Origin: Burkholderiales bacterium | Lineage (GTDB): Bacteria; Pseudomonadota; Gammaproteobacteria; Burkholderiales; Burkholderiaceae | Assembly: GCA_021287185.1 (NCBI GenBank) | Contig: JAJTAZ010000030.1 | Location: 57,607-121,606 of the forward strand | Length of the DNA stretch: 64,000 nt | Direction of reading: 5' to 3' | Part shown: in pieces, positions 1 to 10,433 of the stretch | Numbering within the stretch: position 1 is the stretch's first letter | How the letters are laid out: each line of letters begins with the position of its first letter | Translations under genes and position numbers: made by a program | Notes under the pieces: generated by a model | The model's database searches: none | The model's input: the letters and a program-made list of their open reading frames with translations, nothing else | What the model was told of the DNA's origin: nothing

Positions 1-1197
1 TGCAAAGGTCGGATAGCCCAACCATGCCGCTTCCCAGAGCATCCAAATGGCTGCGGCGAGCAGTGAGAATGTGATGAGCGAAAACCAATCAATGATGTTG
101 GCACGGCCTCGGTTGAGGGTTGCCAGTCCAAAGGGAGCCAATATCAACAGACCAGGGGTAAAAATTAACAGTGTGGTAACAAACCTTTGTCCAGTGAGCG
201 CCAAGTGCAAAGAAGGCATCAGTATGAGTAAGAGTCCCAAAAGCATCATGGGGTTGCCCCATTGGGCGCGCCAACGCCAAATACAAACCATGGCTAAAGG
301 CCATAAAGGCCAAGTAAACACGAAAATATTTCTGATAAAGAAACGCAAGTTTGCGTTTGAAATGGGGGCGAAATGCTGTAGGCTCAGCCAGCCAGCATAG
401 AATTCTTCGTATTGGCTCATATTGGCAACCCACACCAATGGCAAACCCATGCCAAGTAACAGCGTCAGAGGAGCATTGTGCAAACTTTGTTCGCGCCAAT
501 GGGTAAAAAATAAGACCGCTAAAGTGATGAGCACAAACCCTATATATAAGGCAAAAGGTAGGCTCAAACCGATGCCAGCCAACCCCAACCCCCAAAACCA
601 ACGTGCTGAATTGGACGGCCCCAAGGCACGAGTAGCACCAAACAGCCATAACATGCAGACCATGAGCTGGGTCGCGCCGTTGCTGGTATCGTGTGTGTGT
701 GCGGCGATGCCATACGTGGCGATGAACAATAAAACCGCTGAGTCTGCAAGCATACGCCCATAGTCTTGGGGTGCAGGTTCACCGCCAAATGCCAAACGCT
801 GTGGTTGTAAATCAGGTAAAACGCCTAAACGGAATACCGCCTGCCACAAGAGCAGCATAGATAAAGCATCTTGACAAAAAATAGCCAGCTGTGCAGCACT
901 GAAAGAGCCTAAAAAGCCGCCAAAAACCTTGATGAAAATCGCGCCAATCCAGTACGGTAAAGGGCCGCTGTCAAAGACGTATGCGCCGATGACATTTGGC
1001 AACAACCAATCATTCTTTGCACCCTCTGCCATGGTGAGCATCACGCCAAAGCTTTCGGCTTCTTGTTTCCATAAACCACGCCATATCAGACCTGGAACGA
1101 TGTACGCTATGGCCAATAAAATAAAGTATCGGTAGGGCAATCGAGAGGTGTCTTGCTGATTCAGACGCAAGGGATTGGTGGTTTGGGTCGACTTCAT
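1..1197 (-). CDS. ArnT-like membrane glycosyltransferase, 3' end cut by window edge
   Basis: The minus-strand frame from the ATG at 1197 stays open for 399 codons to the edge of the window, so the gene is partial at its 3' end. The protein is very hydrophobic. A first membrane segment (YFILLAIAYIVPGLIW) is followed by a loop with WLLPNVIG and GPLPYWIGA, then repeated transmembrane helices. That layout matches the dolichyl-phosphate-mannose mannosyltransferase and ArnT superfamily (GT83/GT39), which moves sugars from a polyprenyl-phosphate carrier to lipid A or protein at the periplasmic face. The substrate cannot be read from the sequence. No strong ribosome binding site precedes the ATG. Several plus-strand open frames here are shadows. 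Confidence 0.72.
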   Translation of the reverse strand, partial: MKSTQTTNPLRLNQQDTSRLPYRYFILLAIAYIVPGLIWRGLWKQEAESFGVMLTMAEGAKNDWLLPNVIGAYVFDSGPLPYWIGAIFIKVFGGFLGSFSAAQLAIFCQDALSMLLLWQAVFRLGVLPDLQPQRLAFGGEPAPQDYGRMLADSAVLLFIATYGIAAHTHDTSNGATQLMVCMLWLFGATRALGPSNSARWFWGLGLAGIGLSLPFALYIGFVLITLAVLFFTHWREQSLHNAPLTLLLGMGLPLVWVANMSQYEEFYAGWLSLQHFAPISNANLRFFIRNIFVFTWPLWPLAMVCIWRWRAQWGNPMMLLGLLLILMPSLHLALTGQRFVTTLLIFTPGLLILAPFGLATLNRGRANIIDWFSLITFSLLAAAIWMLWEAAWLGYPTFA

Positions 1198-1344
1198 GGA
1201 GTCCGATTTGTTATTAAGATTTTGATTGAGCAACAGGCCTAATTCTAACTAACTGCAGGTGTATTTTTCAAGTTGTTTGGGATTTAATAGGCATTAATTG
1301 AAATTAATTGAAGCAAGATGCTTGAAAATTCAATTTGATAACAA

Positions 1345-1368
1345 AAAAGACAGCGATTGCTGTCTTTT
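1345..1368 (-). terminator. Intrinsic terminator of rpmE2
   Basis: A perfect 10-bp stem (AAAAGACAGC) with a GATT loop is followed on the minus strand by a T run. It lies just downstream of the L31 stop codon and closes that single-gene unit before the glycosyltransferase start. Confidence 0.8.
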
Positions 1369-1389
1369 CGAGTCCTAAAAGCCAAACGA

Positions 1390-1656
1390 TTACGCTTCTG
1401 TTTTTGCAGAAGATGCGCGTGTACCGTATTTGTTTTTGAATTTTTCCACACGACCCGCAGTATCGACGATTTTTTGCGTGCCGGTATAAAATGGATGTGA
1501 TTCAGAAGAAACCTCTAACTTGATTAAAGGATAGGTTTTGCCTTCAAATTCAATGGTTTCGCGTCCTTTTGCAGTTGAACGAGAAATGAATTTAAAGTCG
1601 CAAGAGATGTCGTGGAACACAACTTCTTGGTATTCTGGGTGAATGTTTGGTTTCAT
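1390..1656 (-). CDS. rpmE2: 50S ribosomal protein L31 type B
   Basis: The 88-residue protein begins [16 protein letters not shown] and contains [10 protein letters not shown], both hallmarks of bacterial L31. It has only one cysteine (ISCDFKF) and lacks the CxxC zinc site of the standard form. It is therefore the zinc-free type B paralogue (YkgM-like), which in many bacteria replaces zinc-binding L31 when zinc is scarce. An AAGGA ribosome binding site sits 8 nt before the ATG. The gene stands alone, with a terminator behind it. Control by the zinc repressor Zur is common in the family, but no operator was recognised here. Confidence 0.93.
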   Translation of the reverse strand: MKPNIHPEYQEVVFHDISCDFKFISRSTAKGRETIEFEGKTYPLIKLEVSSESHPFYTGTQKIVDTAGRVEKFKNKYGTRASSAKTEA

Positions 1657-1958
1657 GATAAATCCTTAAAAATGGCAGCCAATTAAGCGGTGGAGGTATC
1701 TATCACTCAAACCGTCCACATAAAACCTAATCACACGCCGAAATAAAAAGCCCCAATGGGTCTAAGAAGACCGCAATTATCGTTGATTTTTCTTATTTTT
1801 GCAAGAATCTTTGACGGATTTGCCCAACTTTGAACCTGTGTTTCGCAAGGAATGTGTGTTTTTTATCCTTGATAAATGGGTATTTACGTTAAAATGCGCG
1901 GTTGCGATTATTTCATTGCTGTGCTGTTGCCTCGCACAGCGGATTGTTGATTTTTAAT

Positions 1959-3050
1959 ATGCCCCATCATTTTTCTCACCCATTGCCGACCGAGATTCAT
2001 CACGCAGATGATTTGAACCTCAGCCATTTTGATTACAATTTACCCGACGCGCTTATCGCTCAGATGCCCGCCAGTGAACGCACTGCGAGCAGGTTGTTGG
2101 TGGTCGGTGAGGTTTTGCAGGACAACTATTTTTCTGATGTACTGGCGCAGCTGCGCAAAGGGGATGTATTGGTTTTAAACAATACCAAGGTGATTAAAGC
2201 CCGCTTGTTTGGACACAAATCCACAGGCGGTAAAGTTGAAGTCATGCTTGATCGAGTGAGTGGTACACATGAGTGCATCGCGCAAATCCGCGCCTCTAAA
2301 ACCCCTCAAAATGGTAGTGTCATACAGATTACTGATGACTGCGCCTTGACCGTTTTGTCCAAAAATGAGCGTTTTTATCACCTACAAAGCAATCAACCGA
2401 TTTTAGAAATTTTAGATACACATGGACATTTGCCTTTGCCGCCATATATCAATCACGAGGCCGATGGCTTTGATGCGCAACGCTATCAAACGGTATTCGC
2501 GCAGAAAGATGGTGCGGTTGCCGCGCCAACGGCGGGTTTACATTTTGATGAAACCTTGCTCAAAAAAGCACAAGAAAAGGGCGTATTGCTTGCCTATGTG
2601 ACATTGCATGTCGGCGCGGGCACGTTTTTACCCGTGTCCACACAGGATTTGAGCGCGCACAGCATGCACGAGGAATGGTATGAAATTCCCGAACGTACTG
2701 CGCAGTTGATTAACCAAGCGCGCGCAGAAAAACGCCGAGTGGTGTCTGTTGGCACCACCTCATTGCGCGCCTTGGAGTCTGCTTATGTGCAACAAAATCC
2801 AAACAAACAAAGCGATTGGCAGATGCGTGCTGCAACCAACGAAACGCGTTTGTTCATTCGTCCACCTTACCAATTTGGCGTGGTGGACGCACTGATTACC
2901 AATTTTCACTTGCCACAATCGACCTTACTCATGTTGGTATCGGCATTCAGCGGGGTTCGCGCCATACGTGCTGCTTATGACCACGCAATTGATAAGGGCT
3001 ATCGGTTTTTCAGTTATGGCGATGCAATGTGGCTCAATCGAGCAAGTTAA
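1959..3050 (+). CDS. queA: S-adenosylmethionine:tRNA ribosyltransferase-isomerase QueA
   Basis: QueA transfers and isomerises the ribose of S-adenosylmethionine onto 7-aminomethyl-7-deazaguanine in tRNA, making epoxyqueuosine in the wobble position. The protein carries the family start (FDYNLPDALIAQMPASER), the central AAPTAGLHF motif and the C-terminal TNFHLPQSTLLMLVSAF segment, and is full length at 363 residues. The start is placed at ATG 1959; an earlier in-frame TTG at 1902 would add a 19-residue extension not typical of the family. folE2, whose product supplies an early queuosine and folate intermediate, follows 124 nt downstream. Confidence 0.95.
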   Translation: MPHHFSHPLPTEIHHADDLNLSHFDYNLPDALIAQMPASERTASRLLVVGEVLQDNYFSDVLAQLRKGDVLVLNNTKVIKARLFGHKSTGGKVEVMLDRVSGTHECIAQIRASKTPQNGSVIQITDDCALTVLSKNERFYHLQSNQPILEILDTHGHLPLPPYINHEADGFDAQRYQTVFAQKDGAVAAPTAGLHFDETLLKKAQEKGVLLAYVTLHVGAGTFLPVSTQDLSAHSMHEEWYEIPERTAQLINQARAEKRRVVSVGTTSLRALESAYVQQNPNKQSDWQMRAATNETRLFIRPPYQFGVVDALITNFHLPQSTLLMLVSAFSGVRAIRAAYDHAIDKGYRFFSYGDAMWLNRAS

Positions 3051-3174
3051 TTAATAGAGTTGAGTACACTCACTTTGATAAAACGAACGCACCAACGCTT
3101 GTAAAAATGGGTTGCGAGCAGGTTTTGAAAAACTGTGGCATAGTTCAATCTTCGCAAGTTAAGCACTGATTATT

Positions 3175-3972
3175 ATGACAAACAATATTATTCCAGACAT
3201 CCAAAGTAGCCACGATCCACGCAATATGGTGATTGCGCGCGTGGGTATTAAAGACGTGCGTTTTCCCATGTTGGTTAATTTGGGGGCGGGCGCGCAAGCC
3301 AGCATTGGTGAGTATATGCTCACCGTCAAATTGCCTGCGGACAAAAAAGGCACGCACATGTCGCGCTTTGTCTCTTTGCTCGAGGAGCATTCTGAAGCAT
3401 TCACCCTGGTGAATTTTAAAACCATGACTTTGGATATGCTCACGCGTTTGGAAGCTGAGCAGGGTGATATTGAGGTGCATTTCCCATATTTCATCAAAAA
3501 AACCGCGCCTGTTTCGGGGATTCAAAGTTTAATGGATTATGAAATCACCTTACGTGGTGTGGCGAAAAACGGTGTTGCGAATATTCGTCTGTCCGTATTG
3601 ATTCCCATGACCAGCTTGTGTCCGTGCTCTAAAGAAATTTCCGAATACGGCGCGCACAATCAACGCTCGCACGTCACTGCACACATGACTTTATCCAATG
3701 AAGCCTTGAATGCGTTTAATTTGCATGAATTGATTCGTGCGATTGAATTGCAAGGCTCGTGTGATTTGTATGGCTTGCTCAAACGCCCTGATGAGAAATA
3801 TGTTACCGAACGTGCCTACGATAATCCAAAATTTGTCGAGGACTTGGTGCGCGATGTGGCGGGCGTATTGCGGGCGCAAACTTCCGTGCAGGCGTTTACA
3901 GTTGAAGCTGAGAATTTTGAGTCTATTCACAACCACTCAGCGTATGCAGTGATTGAATCCGAGGATTTGTAA
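3175..3972 (+). CDS. folE2: GTP cyclohydrolase FolE2 (type IB)
   Basis: FolE2 converts GTP to dihydroneopterin triphosphate, the first step of both folate and queuosine synthesis. At 265 residues it is the usual size. The catalytic region [19 protein letters not shown] contains the metal-ligand cysteine of the family, and the N-terminus ([19 protein letters not shown]) is characteristic. Type IB enzymes can work with metals other than zinc, which fits the zinc-free L31 nearby, although that link is inference. One nucleotide separates its stop from the next start. Confidence 0.95.
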   Translation: MTNNIIPDIQSSHDPRNMVIARVGIKDVRFPMLVNLGAGAQASIGEYMLTVKLPADKKGTHMSRFVSLLEEHSEAFTLVNFKTMTLDMLTRLEAEQGDIEVHFPYFIKKTAPVSGIQSLMDYEITLRGVAKNGVANIRLSVLIPMTSLCPCSKEISEYGAHNQRSHVTAHMTLSNEALNAFNLHELIRAIELQGSCDLYGLLKRPDEKYVTERAYDNPKFVEDLVRDVAGVLRAQTSVQAFTVEAENFESIHNHSAYAVIESEDL

Positions 3973-3973
3973 A

Positions 3974-4597
3974 ATGACTTGCCCCATTCTTGAAATTCAT
4001 CCTGAGTCACCGCAGCCGCGCTTGATTGCACAGGCGGTGGCTGTGTTGGAGAAAAATGGGGTGATTGTCTATCCGACCGATTCGGGTTATGCGCTGGGTT
4101 GTCGTTTGGGCGACCGCGCGTCCATGGAGCGGATTTTGCAGATTCGGCAAATTGATTTATCGCATCATTTGACCTTGGTGTGCCACGATTTATCCGAATT
4201 GGGACAATACGCGCGGGTGGACAATCAACAATACCGTTTGCTCAAATCCTTAACCCCTGGTGCGTTTACATTCATTTTACCTGCGACCAAAGAAGTACCG
4301 CGTCGTACCTTGCATCCCAAACGCGCCACGATTGGTTTGCGCGTGCCCGACCATAAGATTGTGCAGGCTTTGTTACGTGAATTGGGCGAGCCAATTTTAT
4401 CGTGTACTTTAATTTTGCCCGATGAGGATGTGCCTTTGAACGATGCGTATGAAATTCAAGAAAAAATTGGCAAACGGGTTGATTTAATCATTGATGGCGG
4501 CAAGTGTGACAACGTGGCGACCACGGTTTTGGACATCAGCGAGGAGGGTGTGCGACTGATTCGTCAAGGCAAGGGCGTGGTGCCCGATGTGTTGTAG
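3974..4597 (+). CDS. YciO/Sua5-family protein
   Basis: The protein of about 207 residues has the YrdC-like fold signature: VIVYPTDSGYALGC near the N-terminus, KSLTPGAFTFILPAT, TIGLRVPDH and a C-terminal STVLDI-like segment (ATTVLDISEEGVRLIRQG). This arrangement is typical of the YciO branch, relatives of threonylcarbamoyl-AMP synthase whose exact role is unsettled. A true Sua5-type TsaC is encoded separately at 43708, so this copy is probably not the essential t6A enzyme. The start is ATG 3974 with GAGGA 8 nt upstream. It is cotranscribed with folE2. Confidence 0.85.
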   Translation: MTCPILEIHPESPQPRLIAQAVAVLEKNGVIVYPTDSGYALGCRLGDRASMERILQIRQIDLSHHLTLVCHDLSELGQYARVDNQQYRLLKSLTPGAFTFILPATKEVPRRTLHPKRATIGLRVPDHKIVQALLRELGEPILSCTLILPDEDVPLNDAYEIQEKIGKRVDLIIDGGKCDNVATTVLDISEEGVRLIRQGKGVVPDVL

Positions 4598-4633
4598 CGC
4601 GCTTTAAACGTTCAGATTACCAAAACCCCACAC

Positions 4634-4660
4634 AACCCCACCGAATTGGCGGGGTTTTTG
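4634..4660. terminator. Bidirectional terminator between yciO-type gene and recJ
   Basis: A hairpin built on AACCCC and GGGGTT arms with an inner CC/GG pair is followed by a T run on the plus strand and an A-rich arm on the other. It lies between two convergent genes. Confidence 0.7.
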
Positions 4661-4662
4661 TT

Positions 4663-6384
4663 TTAATGTTCGCCGTGATGAATGGAGTGAGCGTACTCTA
4701 TCAATAATTGCACACTGGTTTTTCCATTCCAATCATTGCGCTGCATCTGATAAGCACAGTGTATGGGTGAATCCAGTTCGGTGGCGTGGAAAAACCAAAT
4801 TGCGCTGTAGGTGCCGTGTGGATTGCGCAGGGTCAATTTCAGGTGGGCATCCTTGAGCACACGCTGTTCGACAATCTCAAATTCACCCTCGAACAACGGT
4901 GGCGCAAAACCTTGCCCCCACACTTGAGCGTTGATGGCATCAATGTTCTCAACCGTCATGTCGGCAGGTAGGAGTTCACCATCGGTGGTGATTTGTTTGA
5001 TGAATACGTCGGGCTCGCTCATGGCAAGGACGGCTTGCTCAAAAGTGTTTTTGAACAATTCATACTGCGTGGCAACAATGGTCAAGCCCGCCGCCATGGC
5101 GTGTCCACCGAATTTAACGATGGTGTCGGGTGCGTGTTTGTTCACCCAGTCAAGTACATCGCGTAAATGAATGCCTGCGATGGAGCGACCTGAGCCTTTG
5201 AGAAATTCTTTGCCATCGGGCGCAAAAACAATGGTCGGGCGGTGGTATTTTTCTTTCAACCGTCCTGCGACGATGCCAATCACGCCTTGGTGAAATTCTT
5301 CGTGCACCACACAAATGCTGTTGTGCGCATCGACTTTAAGTGCAGAAAGGTTGATTTCAGCTTCTTCACGCATTTGTTTTTCAATCTGTTTGCGCTCGTT
5401 ATTCATATCGTTCAATTCATTGGCGATGTGTTCGGCTTCTGAATCGGAATCGGTCAGCAGGCAACGAATCCCCAAAGTCATGTCGTCGAGTCGTCCTGCC
5501 GCATTCAGGCGAGGGCCAACGGCAAAACCCAAGTCAAATGTCGAGGCTTTTGATCCATCGCGCCCAGCAATTTTAAGCAGTGCGCGAATGCCTGCACACA
5601 TTTTGCCTGCACGGATGCGCTGTAAACCTTGGGCGACAAGGATGCGGTTGTTGTGGTCGAGTTTGACCACGTCCGCAACAGTGCCGAGCGCGACCAAATC
5701 GAGCAATTCGGACAAGTTGGGTTCGGGTTTATCCGCATATGCACCGCGCTTGCGTAACTCAGCACGCGTGGCAATCAGCACATAAAACATCACGCCCACA
5801 CCCGCTAAATGTTTGCTTTCAAAATCACAACCCACTTGATTGGGATTGACGATGGACAGCGCATTGGGCAGCTCATCTGCGGGTAAATGGTGGTCGGTGA
5901 TAATCACATTCACACCCAATTGGTTGGCTCGTGCCACACCGTCAATACTCGCCATGCCGTTGTCCACGGTGATGAGCAGGTCGGGCTTGGGGTGTTGATA
6001 CGCCGCCAATTCAACGATTTCAGGCGATAAACCGTAGCCATAGTCGAAGCGATTCGGAACCAAAAAGTTCACGCATTCAGACAGTGCCCCCAATAGTTTT
6101 AATCCGCGCACCGCCACCGCACACGCGGTCGCGCCATCGCAGTCGTAGTCGGCAATGATGGTAATGTGGTGCCGAGCAGCAATGGCATCGGCGATGTGAT
6201 GTGCGGTGTGTTCGATATTGCGCAAGCCTGCTGGTGCGAGCAATTGTTTTATGGACAATTCAGCGTCTTCTCCGTCCTGCACCCCACGTGCTGCCAACAG
6301 ACGCGCCAGTAAAGCCGAGTAACCACTGGCTTGCAGTGTGTCGGCTGCCACCGTATCAAATCCGCGTTGAACGATGTCGGTCAT
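4663..6384 (-). CDS. recJ: Single-stranded-DNA-specific 5'-3' exonuclease RecJ
   Basis: RecJ degrades single-stranded DNA 5' to 3' in recombination and mismatch repair. The DHH-family motifs are all visible: IIADYDCDG near residue 78, LLITVDNG, ITDHHLP, and the DHHA1 motif KFGGHAMAAG toward the C-terminus. At 573 residues it is full length. Its start overlaps the stop of the upstream conserved gene by 4 nt, so the two are translationally coupled. A terminator follows. Confidence 0.96.
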   Translation of the reverse strand: MTDIVQRGFDTVAADTLQASGYSALLARLLAARGVQDGEDAELSIKQLLAPAGLRNIEHTAHHIADAIAARHHITIIADYDCDGATACAVAVRGLKLLGALSECVNFLVPNRFDYGYGLSPEIVELAAYQHPKPDLLITVDNGMASIDGVARANQLGVNVIITDHHLPADELPNALSIVNPNQVGCDFESKHLAGVGVMFYVLIATRAELRKRGAYADKPEPNLSELLDLVALGTVADVVKLDHNNRILVAQGLQRIRAGKMCAGIRALLKIAGRDGSKASTFDLGFAVGPRLNAAGRLDDMTLGIRCLLTDSDSEAEHIANELNDMNNERKQIEKQMREEAEINLSALKVDAHNSICVVHEEFHQGVIGIVAGRLKEKYHRPTIVFAPDGKEFLKGSGRSIAGIHLRDVLDWVNKHAPDTIVKFGGHAMAAGLTIVATQYELFKNTFEQAVLAMSEPDVFIKQITTDGELLPADMTVENIDAINAQVWGQGFAPPLFEGEFEIVEQRVLKDAHLKLTLRNPHGTYSAIWFFHATELDSPIHCAYQMQRNDWNGKTSVQLLIEYAHSIHHGEH

Positions 6385-7385
6385 ACATGCACCTCATCCA
6401 ATATTGGGAAAAGCCATGAAAATGGCTCAGGTGCATTGGAATGTCCACTGAATTGGGCGGTGAGTTTTTGCCACAGACTCGCGGGCATGAATTCAAATTG
6501 ATGCACACAGGCATTGGGTTGGTCAGTCAATACGTTGAGGACAGCCTTTTTACCAATGCGCAATTGTTCGGCAATGGGATGAAGTTGTTGTGCCAATTGA
6601 GCCAATGAAACCTCGTAATCTATCCGTTGAATCTTTGGTTCAGTCAAAACGGTTTGTGTCCACAACTCTGTTGAAAACTGTGCGGCTTGTGCGGTTTGAT
6701 CCAACCAAAAACTATTGATAGGCGGAGCACCTCGTTGTGCACGCGCGGCGTTCACGGGGTGACTGTGGAGTAACATTTGTAATTCAGTGAGCAGGGTTTG
6801 CCAAGTTTTCAAATCCGCACCTTGCGGCAAAAAACGCTCCAATATATCACTTTGCGCCAAAGTCAAACTCGGTGCACGGTAGTCGAAATTTGAGGCAATG
6901 CGGATGTAGGCTTGATGTGCCAATACAAACACCTCCCAGCCCAATTCATTTAGCCACGGGGTGACCGTCTGCGCGATGTGTCTCCAGTCAGACACATCCA
7001 TACTATCGCCATCGAGTTCGTGTAAATTCACATGGTCGCGTGCCGCCGCCCAGTGCACGGGGGTTAAGCGCATCCATGTGGCGGGTGAGTTGGTTTGTAC
7101 ATCCGTTTGTGCGGGCTCAATACCTGCTTGGCTGGCGAGTAGCGGAGCCAAACCCAAATCTGTCGGTAAACCTTGTTGTTGTAATGTCCAGCAAACATCG
7201 GCGGTGTGGATGGTCTGCGCGGATAAAGGGTATGTGTTGTACGTAACCCGTGCATGGTTCAGACGTTGTAAAGCAGCGCAGGTATTTTGTTCAGAAATTG
7301 TCGCGTTGCGCCACAATGCCTCAAAAAAACGCGCATCGGTGGCCGTCAAATAAACGGTAGGTGCAGAAAGGTTGTAATCAAACAT
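6381..7385 (-). CDS. Conserved beta-proteobacterial protein coupled to recJ (COG4255-like)
   Basis: The 334-residue protein resembles the family found upstream of recJ in many Burkholderiales, sometimes labelled a cofactor-independent phosphoglycerate mutase-like protein. The recognisable core is MRLTPVHWAAARDHVNL, followed by WLNELGWEVF and the segment GAPPINSFWL. No classical catalytic motif of alkaline-phosphatase-type mutases is obvious, so the enzyme label should not be trusted. It has no signal peptide or membrane segment. A 4-nt overlap with recJ suggests a shared transcript and perhaps a shared process. Confidence 0.7.
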   Translation of the reverse strand: MFDYNLSAPTVYLTATDARFFEALWRNATISEQNTCAALQRLNHARVTYNTYPLSAQTIHTADVCWTLQQQGLPTDLGLAPLLASQAGIEPAQTDVQTNSPATWMRLTPVHWAAARDHVNLHELDGDSMDVSDWRHIAQTVTPWLNELGWEVFVLAHQAYIRIASNFDYRAPSLTLAQSDILERFLPQGADLKTWQTLLTELQMLLHSHPVNAARAQRGAPPINSFWLDQTAQAAQFSTELWTQTVLTEPKIQRIDYEVSLAQLAQQLHPIAEQLRIGKKAVLNVLTDQPNACVHQFEFMPASLWQKLTAQFSGHSNAPEPFSWLFPILDEVHV

Positions 7386-7506
7386 GGAATCTGGGGTTTA
7401 CATTTCATTGGATAGGTAAGAATGATAAACTATTGCTTGCTTCGTGGGGTGGGCAAAACGGAACACAGTTGTCCAATACCCCATCAAAATAAAATATAAG
7501 GACAGT

Positions 7507-8790
7507 ATGAATTGGTCATTTGAATGGTTGCTGGGTTGGCGTTACACCAGCGTGTCGCGCGGTGCGCATAAAAACCGTTTTATTTCGTTTATCTCAATTC
7601 TCTCCATGGTCGGCATTGTTTTAGGCGTGGCGGCCTTAATCATTGTGTTGTCGGTGATGAATGGTTTTCAAAAAGAAGTGCGCAATAAAATGCTCTCGGT
7701 CATACCGCACATACAGGTGTACGCCTCACCAAATACACCTGCGGGCTGGCAAGCACCACTCACTCAAGTTATTCGTAAAAACCCTGAGGTACAGGGGGTG
7801 GCGCCTTATATGAGCAGTCAATCCATCATCCTACACCAAGGCGATATGCTCGGTGTGAAAGTCGAAGGTATTGATCCAACGCAAGAATCCGAAGTCTCAG
7901 ACGTGGGTAAAAAACTCATCGCAGGGCGATTGACCGATTTGACCGATGATGGTTTTAACATCGTGATTGGTGTGGAACTGGCGCGCACCTTGGGCTTGGA
8001 AACCGCACCCAATCAGTTTGCATTGGGACAAAGCGTGACTTTGCTTGCGCCTGAAGCCAATGTCACGGTGGCGGGCATGTTGCCACGCATGCGGGAATTC
8101 AATGTGGTCGGTATCCTCAACTCTGGGCACTTTGAAATTGATAATTCCTATGCCTATATTCATGTCAACGATGCCACGCGCTTGTTTCACGAAGGCAATC
8201 AAGGTCTGCGCGTGAAAATCAAAGATATGGATCAGGCACAAACAGTGGGTATGCAGATTGAAGCGGCGGCTGAGCGAGCAGGTATTAACGCGCTGGCGCG
8301 TGATTGGACCAGCATCAACCCTGCATGGTTCTCTGCGGTCAAAACCGAAAAAACCATGATGACGATTATTCTGCTCATTATTACGGTCGTGGCAGGTTTT
8401 AACTTGGTATCCATGTTGGTGATGACCGTGAATGAAAAACAAGCCGACATTGCCATCCTGCGCACGCAGGGCGCGTCGCGACGCAGCATCATGAAAATAT
8501 TCATGATACAGGGCGCATTGATTGGCGGCATGGGCACGCTGATTGGCGTGGGTTTGGGTATTTTGGTGGCGGCGAATATCGGCTCCATCGTTGCGGGGAT
8601 TGAGTCGGCGTTTGGCTTGGTATTGCTGCCCAAAGGTGTGTATTTTATCAACCGCATGCCTTCCGAAATTCGCTGGCAAGAAGTGGTGTTGATTGCGGTG
8701 GTCAGTTTTGGCTTGAGTTTATTGGCAACCATCTACCCAAGTCGTAAGGCGGCGGCGGTTGAGCCTGCGCGCGCGTTGCGTTATGAATAA
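7507..8790 (+). CDS. Lipoprotein-releasing ABC transporter permease LolC/LolE
   Basis: This inner-membrane permease extracts lipoproteins and hands them to LolA. It has an N-terminal transmembrane helix (residues about 23-50, [21 protein letters not shown]), a large periplasmic domain, and three C-terminal helices with [20 protein letters not shown] and the FtsX-domain ending [18 protein letters not shown]. Beta-proteobacteria usually have one such gene rather than separate lolC and lolE. The start is ATG 7507, preceded by AAGGA; an upstream in-frame extension from 7444 is non-coding. lolD follows. Confidence 0.93.
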   Translation: MNWSFEWLLGWRYTSVSRGAHKNRFISFISILSMVGIVLGVAALIIVLSVMNGFQKEVRNKMLSVIPHIQVYASPNTPAGWQAPLTQVIRKNPEVQGVAPYMSSQSIILHQGDMLGVKVEGIDPTQESEVSDVGKKLIAGRLTDLTDDGFNIVIGVELARTLGLETAPNQFALGQSVTLLAPEANVTVAGMLPRMREFNVVGILNSGHFEIDNSYAYIHVNDATRLFHEGNQGLRVKIKDMDQAQTVGMQIEAAAERAGINALARDWTSINPAWFSAVKTEKTMMTIILLIITVVAGFNLVSMLVMTVNEKQADIAILRTQGASRRSIMKIFMIQGALIGGMGTLIGVGLGILVAANIGSIVAGIESAFGLVLLPKGVYFINRMPSEIRWQEVVLIAVVSFGLSLLATIYPSRKAAAVEPARALRYE

Positions 8791-8854
8791 AGCCGTCATT
8801 GTTCGCAATGATGCCCCGAATTTGAATCAAAATAGAACCCAACAAGGTTTAAAA

Positions 8855-9550
8855 ATGAACAACACCATCGTATTAAACGCCCGCAACATCAGCAAATCAT
8901 TCACCGACAATGTCTTGGATGTGAATGTGCTCCAAGGCGCGTCCATCGAAGTGGCGCGCGGTGAGTGCGTTGCGATTATTGGCGCGTCAGGCTCAGGTAA
9001 ATCAACCTTGCTGCACGTGTTGGGCGGCTTGGATTTACCCAATGCGGGTGAGGTCAGTTTGCTGGGCAAGCCGTATTCAATTTTGTCAGATGATGAGCGC
9101 AACGGTGTGCGCAATCAGCACCTTGGGTTCGTTTATCAATTTCACCATTTGCTGCCCGAACTCTCGGCCTTGGACAATGTCGCCATGCCACTGCTGATTC
9201 GGCGCATGAAACGTGCCGATGCGCACGAGAAAGCCCGTGCCATCCTTGAAAAAGTGGGCTTGGGTGAACGAGTCGAACATTTGCCCAGCCAACTCTCGGG
9301 CGGCGAGCGTCAACGCGTGGCGATTGCACGTGCATTGGTCACTGAGCCGAGTTGCGTGCTGGCGGATGAACCGACGGGCAATCTTGACCGCGAAACCGCC
9401 GAGCGCGTGTTTGCACTGGTGCGACAATTGGCACGCGAGTTGGGCATTGCGTTTATTTTGGTGTCGCACGATTTGGCATTGGCCAAAACAACGGACAGGG
9501 TGCTGGAGTTGAGAGATGGTTGCTTGCACACCGCTCAAATCAGTCATTAA
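8855..9550 (+). CDS. lolD: Lipoprotein-releasing ABC transporter ATPase LolD
   Basis: This ATPase powers the Lol extraction complex. Walker A is GASGSGKST, the Q-loop lies in [19 protein letters not shown], the ABC signature is [15 protein letters not shown] and Walker B is [11 protein letters not shown], with the switch histidine in VSHDLALA. The start is ATG 8855, with AAGG 6-7 nt upstream, giving the usual 231 residues. An alternative ATG at 8783 overlaps the end of the permease gene. recO begins inside its last 35 nt. Confidence 0.95.
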   Translation: MNNTIVLNARNISKSFTDNVLDVNVLQGASIEVARGECVAIIGASGSGKSTLLHVLGGLDLPNAGEVSLLGKPYSILSDDERNGVRNQHLGFVYQFHHLLPELSALDNVAMPLLIRRMKRADAHEKARAILEKVGLGERVEHLPSQLSGGERQRVAIARALVTEPSCVLADEPTGNLDRETAERVFALVRQLARELGIAFILVSHDLALAKTTDRVLELRDGCLHTAQISH

Positions 9551-10433
9551 TAAGTGTGTGAATCACGTGGCGAGCCATCACTTGAACAATAACCTCGAAG
9601 ACCTCCCCATCGCATCGTTGGATGCACCGCTGGCCAAAGCTTTGAGCAAAGTCGTGGGCAGCAGTACGCGTGCGGGCGCGAAAATTTTGCACCAACCTGC
9701 TTATATCCTGCACAGTCAGCCATACTCTGAAACCAGTTTGTTGCTTGATGTGTTCACGCGCAATCACGGTCGTTTGCTGGTGATGGCCAAAGGTGCGTTG
9801 CGTCCCTATACGCGTTGGCGTGCGAGTATTTTTCAGACTTTTCAAACCTTGTCTATGGGCTTTTCGGGTAAAGGCGCGGTGCGCACCTTGCTCGATGCCG
9901 AGTGGGTCGGCGGGATTCCAATGTTGCAGGGCGGGGCGTTGATTTCAGGTTACTACATGAACGAATGGTTGATGCGCGCACTGGCGCGCGAGTATTCGTC
10001 TGACCATGCGCACGCGGGTTTGTTTGACGCGTATCAACATGGTTTGGCAGACTTGAGTTTAAACGCACACACCGCCAGCGAGCAGGCGCAAGTATTGCGT
10101 CGATTTGAATTGGCTTTGTTGTCCGAATTGGGTTTTGCCCCTGATTTGGCGGCTTTGGGTGAGATTGCTGTCGATGCTTCGATTGGTTATGATGTGGCGC
10201 AACAGCGTTGGTTCCACTTGCCATCAACCACAGCCAATGAAGATGCGCTCATCTGTTTGATGGGGCAAACCGTGCTGGATATTCGCGCAGGGGTGTTTGA
10301 GTCACCACGCACACAAACCGAAGCCAAAGCCTTGTTTCAAGCGATGTTGATGCAACATGTGACCGACAAGCCTTTGTTTACACGGCAGATTTTGCGCGAA
10401 CTTAAACAGTTGCAGACAAAGGACACAGCATGA
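9516..10433 (+). CDS. recO: DNA repair protein RecO
   Basis: RecO works with RecF and RecR to load RecA onto SSB-coated DNA. The core begins at [21 protein letters not shown], then [15 protein letters not shown] (OB fold) and a helical C-terminal half. The 305-residue form has an N-terminal extension of about 55 residues before the OB fold. The ATG at 9516 is supported by GGAG 7 nt upstream, although it overlaps lolD by 35 nt. The 3' end overlaps acpS by 4 nt. pdxJ, which often lies between recO and acpS, is absent. Confidence 0.9.
   Translation: MVACTPLKSVINKCVNHVASHHLNNNLEDLPIASLDAPLAKALSKVVGSSTRAGAKILHQPAYILHSQPYSETSLLLDVFTRNHGRLLVMAKGALRPYTRWRASIFQTFQTLSMGFSGKGAVRTLLDAEWVGGIPMLQGGALISGYYMNEWLMRALAREYSSDHAHAGLFDAYQHGLADLSLNAHTASEQAQVLRRFELALLSELGFAPDLAALGEIAVDASIGYDVAQQRWFHLPSTTANEDALICLMGQTVLDIRAGVFESPRTQTEAKALFQAMLMQHVTDKPLFTRQILRELKQLQTKDTA

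Noticed and set aside
47..763. Plus-strand open frames at the left edge
   Set aside because: They lie opposite the ArnT-like gene, which has a coherent membrane-protein translation over 399 codons. The plus-strand products have no family resemblance.
7897..8679. 260-residue minus-strand open frame opposite the Lol permease gene
   Set aside because: It is a shadow frame, rich in His and Arg, with no family resemblance, against a clear membrane permease on the plus strand.
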